From the IMG/VR virus record IMGVR_UViG_3300009149_000016, positions 1 through 64,000 of that record: a stretch of 64,000 nucleotides of DNA. The stretch is one strand, 5' to 3'. Of this stretch, positions 39,684 through 47,363 are shown in pieces (position 1 is the first letter of the stretch; the number at the start of each line of letters is the position of its first letter). This DNA comes from a virus. The position numbers and the translations under genes were made by a program. A model generated the notes under the pieces. It was not told where the DNA came from. It did not search any database and saw only the letters and a program-made list of their open reading frames with translations.

Positions 39684-40349
39684 TCATGGGGTCTGGTTGA
39701 TCTCTTCGTTGAGGGAGTCCAGCAGCGCATCATCCTTGGACTTGCCCGGCTCGGCCTTGGTGGGCTCGGCGACAGTCTCGGCCTTGCCGTTCGTCTTGAA
39801 GTAGTAGCCCCGCTTGCCGGCGTGCTTGAACTCCGGGCACTTCGACAGCAGATGGTAGACGTACGTCTGCGGGTTCTTCGACTTCGGCATCAACTTGCGT
39901 TCTTCAAGCTGCTTCATGATGTCTTGAACGCTGATCGGATCAGCAGTGACGATCAGGTTGAGCGACTTGCGAAGCGTCGGGCCCGCACGCTTGCCCTTGG
40001 GCTTGGGGCCTGGCTTACCCTTGGTGGTCTTGGCCTTGGGAGCCGCCTTCGCCTTGGGAGCCGCCTTCGCCTTGGGGCCGGGCTTGCTCTTCGTGAGCGG
40101 CTTGGGGGCCTTGCTGCTCTTGGTCTCGTCCGTCTTGATGGTACCCTCGGAGACAGGCTCGACGGGGGGCGCCTCGACAACCGGGGTCTCGCCGGGGGTC
40201 TCATCGGTCGGGAAGATGTCGTTGAACTTCGCGAGCCGCTCGGCGTCGGCGTTGGCCGTGCGCATCAACTCGGCAAGTGCCGCTTGGCTTTTCTTGGCCT
40301 CAGCTTGGAGTTGTGCTCGGAACTTTTTGATACTGATCTGATCGTTCAT
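39684..40349 (-). CDS. AT-hook-like, Lys-rich protein with winged-helix domain
   Basis: 221 aa. Helical N-terminus, then a Lys/Pro/Ala-rich linker with repeated KPGPKAK and APKAKAAPKAK motifs (AT-hook or H1-like, residues about 85-120). A winged-helix-like domain follows (SVQDIMKQLEERKLMP, TYVYHLLSKCPEF, GKRGYYFK, about 137-185). Likely binds DNA. The repeats in the linker are also direct DNA repeats. AGGAGAT before the ATG. Confidence 0.65.
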   Translation of the reverse strand: MNDQISIKKFRAQLQAEAKKSQAALAELMRTANADAERLAKFNDIFPTDETPGETPVVEAPPVEPVSEGTIKTDETKSSKAPKPLTKSKPGPKAKAAPKAKAAPKAKTTKGKPGPKPKGKRAGPTLRKSLNLIVTADPISVQDIMKQLEERKLMPKSKNPQTYVYHLLSKCPEFKHAGKRGYYFKTNGKAETVAEPTKAEPGKSKDDALLDSLNEEINQTP

Positions 40350-40366
40350 GGGGATCTCCTCTGATT

Positions 40367-40585
40367 TCAGCGGGCAGGAAATTCCCGCTCGATGTCAGCA
40401 TCGGTTACGATGCTGAGGGACCGTAGATGCGCTTCTGATCGGTCATTCGCCAGTGCATGCTGCAATCCCGGCAATCGCCGGTCTTTGCGGCTCTTGGCCG
40501 TCGCAATCACCTTGCGCATCAACTTCGTCCACTCCTCCGGTCGGCTCGGAAGCCTCGACTTCTTTTTGTTGTACACCCGGGGCAT
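40367..40585 (-). CDS. small basic protein (72 aa)
   Basis: MPRVYNKKKSRLPSRPEEW start, Lys/Arg-rich, helical, with the look of a real DNA-binding-like protein. Its first 143 bases overlap the 3' part of the 149-aa gene in another frame, which is much longer than other overlaps here; one of the two ends may be affected by a frame error. Confidence 0.45.
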   Translation of the reverse strand: MPRVYNKKKSRLPSRPEEWTKLMRKVIATAKSRKDRRLPGLQHALANDRSEAHLRSLSIVTDADIEREFPAR

Positions 40586-40892
40586 GGGTTCGATCGTACT
40601 CAGTTTCGAATCGTTTGACAAGTTCAGGAATTTGCATTTGTCTATCTGGACAAATGTCCATGAGTGCCCGAGTGAAAGCAAACCGTAACCTGGCGAGCTT
40701 TTGTTCGTGCTCGGCCTGATCCTGAATCAGCATCGCCACGGCTGTCGAAATCTCATCCAAAGCCGGACCGAGTTGCTCCAAGGTTTTCAGTTCCCCGATT
40801 GCCTTTATGGTTGCGGCGAGATCAGGGGCTTTCTGACTCAGATTCGAAAGCCCTTTTTTTGCCTTTCGGCGGCGGTTTCGTGCTTGGCTCAT
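40443..40892 (-). CDS. hypothetical helical protein (149 aa)
   Basis: Basic start (MSQARNRRRKAKKGL) then helical coiled-coil-like body (LDEISTAVAMLIQDQAEHEQKL). The last 45 residues are acidic and low complexity and overlap the 72-aa gene, so the true end is uncertain. Confidence 0.5.
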   Translation of the reverse strand: MSQARNRRRKAKKGLSNLSQKAPDLAATIKAIGELKTLEQLGPALDEISTAVAMLIQDQAEHEQKLARLRFAFTRALMDICPDRQMQIPELVKRFETEYDRTHAPGVQQKEVEASEPTGGVDEVDAQGDCDGQEPQRPAIAGIAACTGE

Positions 40893-41248
40893 TGTGCAAA
40901 TGGGGGTCGGCCCTTGAAAACCGTGTAGAACGGAATTGAGCCGGGGTCAGTGTTGGCTTTGTGCTGCATCTCGTCACTGGCATTGCCCGTGGGGAGGCGA
41001 GGCACGTTGTGGGCAAGCTCCAAGAGACGAGCATCGGTCGTGACCCGCTTGAGATCGTTGCGGGCAACCTCATCTCGACTCAGGATCTCGCAGACTTGCC
41101 ATTCGTTCAGGGTGTCCAGAAGGCAAACTTGGCCGTCCATCCAAACGTTGTTTTCCTTGTCCCCATCGCAGAGGCTAGCGGGAGGGCCAGCGTTGCAGGG
41201 GTCCTGGGCGCCGCAAGGATTCTGGTCGTCATCGCATGGGTTGCTCAT
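40889..41248 (-). CDS. Cys-rich small protein (119 aa)
   Basis: N-terminus MSNPCDDDQNPCGAQDPCNAGPP with repeated D/N-PC units and a further Cys (LCDGD), then a helical region. The ATG at 41248 overlaps the previous stop. Might bind metal or form disulfides; no family recognised. Confidence 0.5.
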   Translation of the reverse strand: MSNPCDDDQNPCGAQDPCNAGPPASLCDGDKENNVWMDGQVCLLDTLNEWQVCEILSRDEVARNDLKRVTTDARLLELAHNVPRLPTGNASDEMQHKANTDPGSIPFYTVFKGRPPFAQ

Positions 41249-41484
41249 CGTCCGCTCCATTTCTCCCCGGTCAACCGGAATATGTAGACTGTAACATGCC
41301 CTTCAAAGCACGTCTGCGTGATCCGACTGAACAGATAAGGCCTGCGCCGCCTCAATTCAACAGAAGCTCGGACTTCAGCACTACATTTGGGACACTTGGG
41401 ATCAGGTATGACGGGTTCGGAAGAATCGATCGCAGAAAGGATCTCATCGTCGGTCAGATCGGGAGAGTCTTCACGCTCGTCCAT
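41245..41484 (-). CDS. small zinc-ribbon-like protein (79 aa)
   Basis: Acidic N-terminus (MDEREDSPDLTDDEIL) followed by CPKC and a later single Cys in TCFEGH, a partial zinc ribbon. Overlaps the DUF1848 gene by fourteen bases. Unknown. Confidence 0.5.
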   Translation of the reverse strand: MDEREDSPDLTDDEILSAIDSSEPVIPDPKCPKCSAEVRASVELRRRRPYLFSRITQTCFEGHVTVYIFRLTGEKWSGR

Positions 41485-42334
41485 GGTTCAAAAGGGGAAG
41501 CCTCTTGGTGGTGTCCCGTTTGAGGGGCGAAAGGCTTTCATCGGCACTGTAGCAGTATTGGCAGCCATACGTACAGGCTTCGTTGATCGTGAAGGGCTCG
41601 ACGCAGATGGCGCATCCGCACCCTTCCTTGACGGGCTCCGTCACGGGGGCGAACATGCTGCCATCCTCGCACACGCCGTGGGTGACGTACGTCGTGAGCC
41701 CATTATGTTGGGTCGGACCCGGCAAGGGGGTCGATTCCTCTCGGCAGACCTGCATCACGATGCCGTAGCGCTTGGCAATGGCCGACAGCCGGATCATGAG
41801 CTTGGCTCGTTGCTCCGGGGACCGCTTCTCAGGCATGCGGTCATTCTCCTGCAAGAACGACACGTACACCTTGTTGACGTGCCATTCGAGCCCCTGGGCG
41901 ATCTGTTCGAACCGAGCAACCACTTGCTCATCCGGGATCATGGGTATCGGGCTGAACCGCCACACGACCCGGTCAGGACCGAGAGCGTCCGCAAGCTGGC
42001 GGGTGTGAAAGAGCACCTCCGACAGCGGGGGTACCTTCCACTCAACCTCGTGCCACCCCGTGATCGTCACATGCGCCCGCATGGAGTACCGCTGGCGGTT
42101 GAGCTTGGCCCACTTCGCAAGAGGCTCCGGGTTCTTGGTCCAGAACACGAGCCCGAGTACATCGGCGGGTTGAAGGCTCCAACGATAGGGGAAGGCACTG
42201 CGAGGATCGAAAGCCACCATGTAGCCCTGATCGATTTGTTGCTCGAACCATGCCCACTTGTCCCCCGCACAGATGTCGGTCCACCGGCTCAGACTGTAGG
42301 GTAGGTTCTCCGCTCTGCCCGTCTTCATCTCCAT
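41471..42334 (-). CDS. DUF1848-like (SPL/radical-SAM-like) protein
   Basis: 287 aa. DVLGLVFWTKNPEPL, HVTITGWHEVEW and the C-terminal CGCAICVEPF ... CTYGCQYCYS match DUF1848, a family related to radical SAM/spore photoproduct lyase-type proteins and carrying a Cys cluster. Function unknown. The ATG at 42334 was chosen because it lies ten bases after GGTGTA; two other in-frame ATGs flank it. Confidence 0.72.
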   Translation of the reverse strand: MEMKTGRAENLPYSLSRWTDICAGDKWAWFEQQIDQGYMVAFDPRSAFPYRWSLQPADVLGLVFWTKNPEPLAKWAKLNRQRYSMRAHVTITGWHEVEWKVPPLSEVLFHTRQLADALGPDRVVWRFSPIPMIPDEQVVARFEQIAQGLEWHVNKVYVSFLQENDRMPEKRSPEQRAKLMIRLSAIAKRYGIVMQVCREESTPLPGPTQHNGLTTYVTHGVCEDGSMFAPVTEPVKEGCGCAICVEPFTINEACTYGCQYCYSADESLSPLKRDTTKRLPLLNHGRA

Positions 42335-42863
42335 GCCCATCGTCTACACCGGCAAGACGGTTCCATATGGTTGGGGCAAAGGGGACCGGTTCCTCACGCT
42401 CAATCTTCGAAAGCTTCATGAAAGCCCGCAGTCCATCGTAGACTTCCAGGTCGTTTTCAACAGCACGTCCGTTGACGAAAATGTCGCCATTCGACTTGAG
42501 CATGATCTGGGCAGGCTCTGGTACCGGCCCACCCATCGGATCGTAATCCATCCCCGCCGTAAAAGTGAGGTTGCCCCCATTGGCATACGCTGGGTCAGCG
42601 ATGGTGCGATGTTCAAGCTCGGCGTCGACGACTTGGATGCTCGACCCTCTGTCGTCGGCCGAATCCAAGAAAATGTTGACTTCCGTTGGCTCAGAATCTG
42701 CTATCCACGTAGAGGAATTCGTAAACGGGGAGGCGGGATGCTCGGCTGGGACTTGCGCCGCTTCACGCTGGCGGATCTCGGCTTCCGTCTCCTCAGGATT
42801 CCAGAATGAGGAAAGCATTTCCCTCTCATCAACGTGGTGTAGATCAGAAGGGTCGTCAGGCAT
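42042..42863 (-). CDS. protein with TIWNRL tag and frame running past it
   Basis: The first 170 residues are a coherent acidic protein (MPDDPSDLHHVDERE ... IMLKSNGDIFVNGRAVEN) ending FAPTIWNRLAG. The frame then runs on for about 100 low-quality residues antiphase to the DUF1848 gene. One base off, the TAG of GGTGTAG (42344-42346) would end the protein as PTIWNRLPV. So a one-base indel or frameshift at the tag is likely, and the true end is probably 42344. GGTGTA lies ten bases before its own ATG. Confidence 0.5.
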   Translation of the reverse strand: MPDDPSDLHHVDEREMLSSFWNPEETEAEIRQREAAQVPAEHPASPFTNSSTWIADSEPTEVNIFLDSADDRGSSIQVVDAELEHRTIADPAYANGGNLTFTAGMDYDPMGGPVPEPAQIMLKSNGDIFVNGRAVENDLEVYDGLRAFMKLSKIEREEPVPFAPTIWNRLAGVDDGHGDEDGQSGEPTLQSEPVDRHLCGGQVGMVRATNRSGLHGGFRSSQCLPLSLEPSTRRCTRARVLDQEPGASCEVGQAQPPAVLHAGACDDHGVARG

Positions 42864-42907
42864 TGTGAGATTCTACACCAAGTTGGTTGATCGAGGCCAC
42901 CCCAGCA

Positions 42908-42919
42908 CCTTAGAAGGGG
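42908..42919 (+). promoter_or_regulatory. CCTTAGAAGGGG element
   Basis: Followed by CACACACC and a separate ribosome-binding site (CCGGAG) before the ATG at 42944, so the element is upstream of, not identical with, the Shine-Dalgarno. Confidence 0.45.
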
Positions 42920-42943
42920 CACACACCAACCCCGGAGACTGAC

Positions 42944-43456
42944 ATGGGCTTTTTCTCGTACAATTGCAAATGCTGCGGACACTCACTCATCTCCCAGTCG
43001 GCTTCCTGCGCTGTGACTGCATGGATGGTCGAAGCCGTTGCGATTGAAGCGAATGGCTCCGTGCTCGTGGGCGAGTATGACGGCTACGGACGCATTGGCG
43101 ACCATGAGATCGACGCCTACGGTGAAGGCCCCGTGGCCTATCACAAGGAGTGCTGGGACCACGCAGGACGCCCTACGAACGACCTGACGCCCAGTGAGCA
43201 CGCAGGCGACCAAGGGTTCTTCTTCAACGACGGCGACCACGACATGGCGCCCCCCTCCTGCGAGGATCCCGAGACTTACATCACCGAGAAGCGGATCGAG
43301 CGCACCACGCGCCGCCAAGCCGCCGAGCTTTGCCAGGTGAACAACTGGTTCGAAGAAGCCTGGTACGCCCTCTGCAAGTATCCCGAGGACGAGCCCACCT
43401 GGCTTGAGGACGAGCACAAGCGTGCGGTCAGGCGCTCGGAGTACGGAGACATATGA
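42944..43456 (+). CDS. CxxC zinc-binding protein (170 aa)
   Basis: CKCCGHS near residue 8 with later Cys/His (CWDHAG, CEDPE) suggests a zinc site. Acidic, soluble, with GGAG before the ATG. GQ- and Asp-rich centre. No family recognised. Overlaps the next gene by four bases. Confidence 0.5.
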   Translation: MGFFSYNCKCCGHSLISQSASCAVTAWMVEAVAIEANGSVLVGEYDGYGRIGDHEIDAYGEGPVAYHKECWDHAGRPTNDLTPSEHAGDQGFFFNDGDHDMAPPSCEDPETYITEKRIERTTRRQAAELCQVNNWFEEAWYALCKYPEDEPTWLEDEHKRAVRRSEYGDI

Positions 43457-43815
43457 GCAAGCCCCTCCCCGCCAAGTGGTACGACAAGGCCCCCCGCCTC
43501 GCAACCATTGCCAAGTGGATCAACGCGAACACAACCCTACACGCATGGATCGAGGAAGGATTCTGCGACACGGACCGCAAGTACAAGGGGTCTCGAATCC
43601 GGTTCCCGGGCAAGGGTCGAACCGGCAATCACCTGTTTGTGACCACCGAAAGGGTTTCCCGCCATGCGATGACCCGGGCGGAATTCTACAAGTTCGAAGT
43701 CATCTCCCACAACGCCGCCGAAACCTACCGGTCCAATGACGAAGTGGTCACGAGCCTCGACCACTACTTGAAAAAGAACCCGAAGCGGTTGATTGCGACC
43801 AAGCCCACGCCTTAG
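43453..43815 (+). CDS. hypothetical protein (120 aa)
   Basis: Basic alpha/beta protein (MSKPLPAKWYDKAPRL, SRIRFPGKGRTGNHLFVTTE) that could bind nucleic acid. Starts on the stop of the gene before. Its stop TAG is the TAG of CCTTAGAAGGGG for the next gene. Confidence 0.5.
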   Translation: MSKPLPAKWYDKAPRLATIAKWINANTTLHAWIEEGFCDTDRKYKGSRIRFPGKGRTGNHLFVTTERVSRHAMTRAEFYKFEVISHNAAETYRSNDEVVTSLDHYLKKNPKRLIATKPTP

Positions 43816-43825
43816 AAGGGGCACA

Positions 43826-44206
43826 ATGAGAGCCATCAACAAAAAAGCCGCCGCCATCCTCTCCTCAATCGTCGAAGGCATGGAGCCCGGCACCAGCAAG
43901 AAGATTGACAACACGGGCGGCACGTTCATGCCCCTGTCCGTCGAGCGCCTCACCGAGGACCGATACTCGATGGCGCACTACTTCACGCAGAATGGTGACT
44001 TGTGCGCCGACCCGGACATGGAGTTCTGGCGTGGACCCGATGGCAAGTTCTACCCCATCGCCATCCAACAGATCTACGGCTACCAGGTCGCGATGACCTT
44101 CGGAGCCGATGACAAGCCTTCCGGCACGTACCCCCGTGCCCAGCGCGAGCAAGCGGTCTTCGCCGCTCAGTGGCTCGACAACATCAAGAGTCAACAGGGG
44201 CTCTGA
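43826..44206 (+). CDS. DUF6908-like protein (126 aa)
   Basis: Preceded by CCTTAGAAGGGGCACA directly at the ATG. IDNTGGTFMPLSVERL and DMEFWRGPDGKFYPI resemble DUF6908, a family of small proteins carried by phages and plasmids. Function unknown; family assignment tentative. Confidence 0.5.
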   Translation: MRAINKKAAAILSSIVEGMEPGTSKKIDNTGGTFMPLSVERLTEDRYSMAHYFTQNGDLCADPDMEFWRGPDGKFYPIAIQQIYGYQVAMTFGADDKPSGTYPRAQREQAVFAAQWLDNIKSQQGL

Positions 44207-44209
44207 GAG

Positions 44210-45439
44210 CTACTTGTCGGTCTTCTTACGGGGCTCGTGCCGCCAGGCCGAGCCCTCTACTTTGTCAGCAAGACTTGCACAGAACGCGCCGGGGTCGTCG
44301 ATCTTGCCTTCCATCTTTTTGATGCAGGCGGTGACCTTGTGCTTGTTGTCGCCCGTGAGCTTGCCCCAGAACTTTTTGACGCTCTCATCCGTCCAGCCCT
44401 TCGGCAGCTTGTTCCACTTGCCAGCCTCTACGGTCACCAAGTCGCTTCCGAACACCAGGGAGGCCCGAACGCACCGGATGCTGTTGGAAGCCATCTTCTC
44501 GGCGCACTTGGGGCAGATCTCGGCCATCATCTTCTGATCGACCCAGAAGTCCGACAACGGCTGCGAACCGATGTGCTCGGCTGCGACCCGAAGGGTCATG
44601 TCGGAAGCGGTCTTGTTTTCTTTTCTGAGGTGGTCAAACAGTGCGCCCATGGCGTATTTCTCCCGTGGGGCAATTTCATTCCACATCTCGTCAACGACGT
44701 CTTTGATTGCCCAATCGATCTCTTGCGGCTGGTTTTCGACGTCAAGCCCCTGGTCCGTCAGGTACTTCCAGACCTTGTCGTAGGAGAATTCGCTCCCCCG
44801 GCCTGTCAACTTCGCCATGATGTGGCTGATCGCCTGGCGCTCCGGGGTCCAAAGGTCAGACATCGACGGGTCTACTTTGAAGTCGAACGGAAAGACCCCT
44901 CGACGAACGTTGTCGATGGCTCGTTCCAGGTCGCGCCGGATGAATTTGTCGAAGTAGTAGCGAACCTGAACCTCGATCTCCCGGGTCCAATCGTCCTTGT
45001 TCTCTTCAATGGAATCTTGGAGGCTTTTGAGAACCTTGTCTGCAAGCTTGCGCATGAAGCGCTCAATCCGGCGAAACGTCTTGTTGTCAACCCGGTTGAT
45101 CTGTCCCTTGCGGTCAAGCTGGACAATCTTGGCTGACATCTGGTTCGCTCGGCCGTAGACCTTTTCGTTGCCGTCGGTCGCACGCCACATGGCGACCATC
45201 TTGCGTTCCGTGTCGTAAACCCAAAGGTACTTCCACTTGTTGCCGGAAGGGAGCTTGATCAACCGTGCGCCGCCAGGTACCTCTTCCTCATCCCCTAAGG
45301 CATCCATGAGGGGACCAGCATCGGTCGAGAGGTTATAGGTCTCACCATCGATCTTGACGGTGGGCACACCCGGCTTGCGTTGCAGCGGGATCACATCACC
45401 AGAAAAGCGTTGAACGATTCTTTGTACCAAGGGATCCAT
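44210..45439 (-). CDS. protein with N-terminal VQRIVQRF peptide (409 aa)
   Basis: ATG at 45439 (AAGGGGTG upstream) gives MDPLVQRIVQRFSGD, a divergent copy of the RVAxRYL N-terminal peptide. The body is helical and charged (KADKVLKSLQDSIEENK-type stretches); ICPKCAEKM and the C-terminal CIKKMEGKI are Cys-containing. TLRVAAEHIG near residue 295 also echoes the peptide. No enzyme motif. Likely a virion or virion-processing protein (inference). Confidence 0.55.
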   Translation of the reverse strand: MDPLVQRIVQRFSGDVIPLQRKPGVPTVKIDGETYNLSTDAGPLMDALGDEEEVPGGARLIKLPSGNKWKYLWVYDTERKMVAMWRATDGNEKVYGRANQMSAKIVQLDRKGQINRVDNKTFRRIERFMRKLADKVLKSLQDSIEENKDDWTREIEVQVRYYFDKFIRRDLERAIDNVRRGVFPFDFKVDPSMSDLWTPERQAISHIMAKLTGRGSEFSYDKVWKYLTDQGLDVENQPQEIDWAIKDVVDEMWNEIAPREKYAMGALFDHLRKENKTASDMTLRVAAEHIGSQPLSDFWVDQKMMAEICPKCAEKMASNSIRCVRASLVFGSDLVTVEAGKWNKLPKGWTDESVKKFWGKLTGDNKHKVTACIKKMEGKIDDPGAFCASLADKVEGSAWRHEPRKKTDK

Positions 45440-45464
45440 CACCCCTTGTTGAACCATCAAAAGT

Positions 45465-45860
45465 CTAGTTGTCGATGAGTTGGGCAAGCTCAGCGTAGGT
45501 TTCCGAAAGGGTACGAAAACACTTCGCCATCTTCGCGTGCTTTTGCTGTGACGGGGCGGGTGTCCCGGGCCTCGAAAAGTGCTCTTTGATTCGGTTGGTG
45601 TCCTCGGTGCACATGCAGAAGCTCTCGATTTGGTCCCAAAGCGTCAAGCCCGAGCCTGTTTGCATGGTGCGCTCTAGAATTCCAAGGGTGACGGCAACAT
45701 CTCGCACCCGACGCCGCCGTTCTTTTGTTGAAAGCCGTTGAGCCCCTAAAATCCGGTCGTATTCGTTCCGACGGATGGGCCGTCCAAGGATACTTCCGAG
45801 CTTGAGCATGATTTCCATACCAAGCTTCCGGTAGTTGTAGTGCTGTTGTTTCGTCGGCAT
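45465..45860 (-). CDS. hypothetical protein (131 aa)
   Basis: GGTGTA nine bases before the ATG; no Shine-Dalgarno (GGTCTTCCC). Helical, Arg-rich (MEIMLKLGSILGRPIRRNEY). GLTLWDQIES in the middle resembles the WDR-type peptide but is internal. Unknown. Confidence 0.5.
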   Translation of the reverse strand: MPTKQQHYNYRKLGMEIMLKLGSILGRPIRRNEYDRILGAQRLSTKERRRRVRDVAVTLGILERTMQTGSGLTLWDQIESFCMCTEDTNRIKEHFSRPGTPAPSQQKHAKMAKCFRTLSETYAELAQLIDN

Positions 45861-45868
45861 GGGAAGAC

Positions 45869-46306
45869 CTACACCATCCGGCCGTCTTTCGGGTACCACA
45901 GGCGAGGCATGAGACGACGCAAGGTCAGGATGGTCGAATCACGAGCAGTTCCGTTGAGAGTGAACCGGGATGGGCGTCGCGCATTTCTAACCACCGCATG
46001 GGGTTGGTTCATCCGCTCCGTGTAGTCGAGCCACGCCTCCCACGCTTGCTGGGGCGTGAAGTGTGACGGCACGTTGAACTCGATTCCCCGTTTCGAAAGC
46101 CACACTTCCCAGTTCGGACGCTCCCAGACCCAGTAGCGGCGATGCCCCAAGACAAGGCACTGGGTTTGACGCCCGAGCCAATGCCTGTGGGCATCTACGA
46201 GCCGCCCTCCCTCATCAGAAAGGGCAAACGAGAATCTCAGGTAGTCTTTAGCGAATTCAGGCCCGAACAGGTCTGATTGACTCACGATGTTGAGGATGGG
46301 GACCAT
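45869..46306 (-). CDS. hypothetical protein (145 aa)
   Basis: ATG at 46306 begins one base after the RNA ligase stop. Trp/Arg-rich (RRYWVWERPNWEVWLSKRG, QQAWEAWLDYTERM) soluble protein. The neighbour relation suggests co-expression with the RNA ligase. Unknown. Confidence 0.5.
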   Translation of the reverse strand: MVPILNIVSQSDLFGPEFAKDYLRFSFALSDEGGRLVDAHRHWLGRQTQCLVLGHRRYWVWERPNWEVWLSKRGIEFNVPSHFTPQQAWEAWLDYTERMNQPHAVVRNARRPSRFTLNGTARDSTILTLRRLMPRLWYPKDGRMV

Positions 46307-46307
46307 G

Positions 46308-47171
46308 TTACTGAGCTTGTAGTTTCGCTTGGAAGTATTTCTTGAACAGCTTTGCTGTCGTCGAACCAATGGCTTTTCGAGCCTCCTTGCTATCGACGAT
46401 CTCCCCTGCACCCTCGCGCAAGACATCCTCCGTCATCGCTTGGATGACTTCTTTGGTCCGTTCCATCCCGATGTCGCCCTCGATCTTGTCCAGGACATGC
46501 TCAAGGCGAGTCGGAGTCACCCACTCATCGGCGATGGCTTGCGCTTCCTCCAACACCTTGAGCTTTTCCGGGTCGACTACCTGGCGAGGCGTATTGGTCT
46601 CCCGCTCCTCATCTCGCTTGTGCTTCGAAAGGACACGCTCCCCCCGGTGGTCTCGGTATTCCGTCAACGGACGAAGCACGACACCTTCACGGGGTTGAGG
46701 TTCTTCAATCCCATTGCGAACCGCTTGAACACTCGGCGCATCCCGCTGCTTGTCGATCTCTTCCACGGTGGCCGCAATCCGCTCATAGTGGACGAATTCC
46801 AAGCTAAGTTTGGTCGCAACATTATGGGCGTTTTCGACGGACAGCCACGTGTCATCGATCTTGACCTCAAAGGCAGCGAACTTCAGATCCTTGCCGTATC
46901 TCCAGGTCTGCTTTTGCTGACTCCCACCATACGCTTCGCCGTAGACAACCACGGTCGGATGACCCAGCGCCTCGAAGGCTTTCACAAGCGCAGCCTCATC
47001 GAACAGCGACCGAAAGCGTTCCGCCTTCGCGCCGCCCGACGAGAATTGCAACTTGCCATCCCGCCATTGGATGCTGGTTGACGTCCCATGGAGCTTTTCC
47101 AAGGCAAAGCATTCCTTGAAGGCTAGGATTCCCTGGTTCTTATAGAGGTTCTCGATGTGTCGGTAGCCCAT
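46308..47171 (-). CDS. RNA ligase, Rnl2/editing-ligase type
   Basis: 287 aa. EKLHGTSTSI (motif I with nucleotidyl Lys near residue 26), VVYGEAYGGSQQ (motif III-like), EGVVLRP (motif IV) and LSKHKRDE (motif V) give the complete nucleotidyltransferase core of Rnl2-type ligases. These seal nicks in duplex RNA or repair cleaved tRNA. A CCA-adding enzyme lies 3.5 kb away, so tRNA repair is a reasonable role. Confidence 0.85.
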   Translation of the reverse strand: MGYRHIENLYKNQGILAFKECFALEKLHGTSTSIQWRDGKLQFSSGGAKAERFRSLFDEAALVKAFEALGHPTVVVYGEAYGGSQQKQTWRYGKDLKFAAFEVKIDDTWLSVENAHNVATKLSLEFVHYERIAATVEEIDKQRDAPSVQAVRNGIEEPQPREGVVLRPLTEYRDHRGERVLSKHKRDEERETNTPRQVVDPEKLKVLEEAQAIADEWVTPTRLEHVLDKIEGDIGMERTKEVIQAMTEDVLREGAGEIVDSKEARKAIGSTTAKLFKKYFQAKLQAQ

Positions 47172-47177
47172 TTGATC

Positions 47178-47363
47178 TCATCTTTCGTTGCAGAAAGGAA
47201 TCTTCTTCCGCTCCATCTCGGCCTTGGCCTGGCAAGAGATACACCAGGCCACTTCAGGCCAGTTGGCTCGGCTTTTTTGACAGGTGGTGCCCTGCATCAT
47301 GCAAGGCTTCTTTCCAAGCTCTAGAAGCTTCGCATAGGGCAGGGCTTCGAGGGGGCGTTTCAT
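47178..47363 (-). CDS. small zinc-finger-like protein (61 aa)
   Basis: CMMQGTTC and CISCQA (residues about 21-28 and 42-47), plus a Cys near the end, give a CxxxxxxC/CxxC metal site. Starts on the ClpX stop (ATGA), so co-translated with it; possibly a ClpX adaptor, by analogy only. Confidence 0.5.
   Translation of the reverse strand: MKRPLEALPYAKLLELGKKPCMMQGTTCQKSRANWPEVAWCISCQAKAEMERKKIPFCNER

Noticed and set aside
39946-40130. Direct repeats (GCCTTGGGAGCC units)
   Set aside because: They encode the AlaProLys repeats of the AT-hook-like linker and are explained by the protein.
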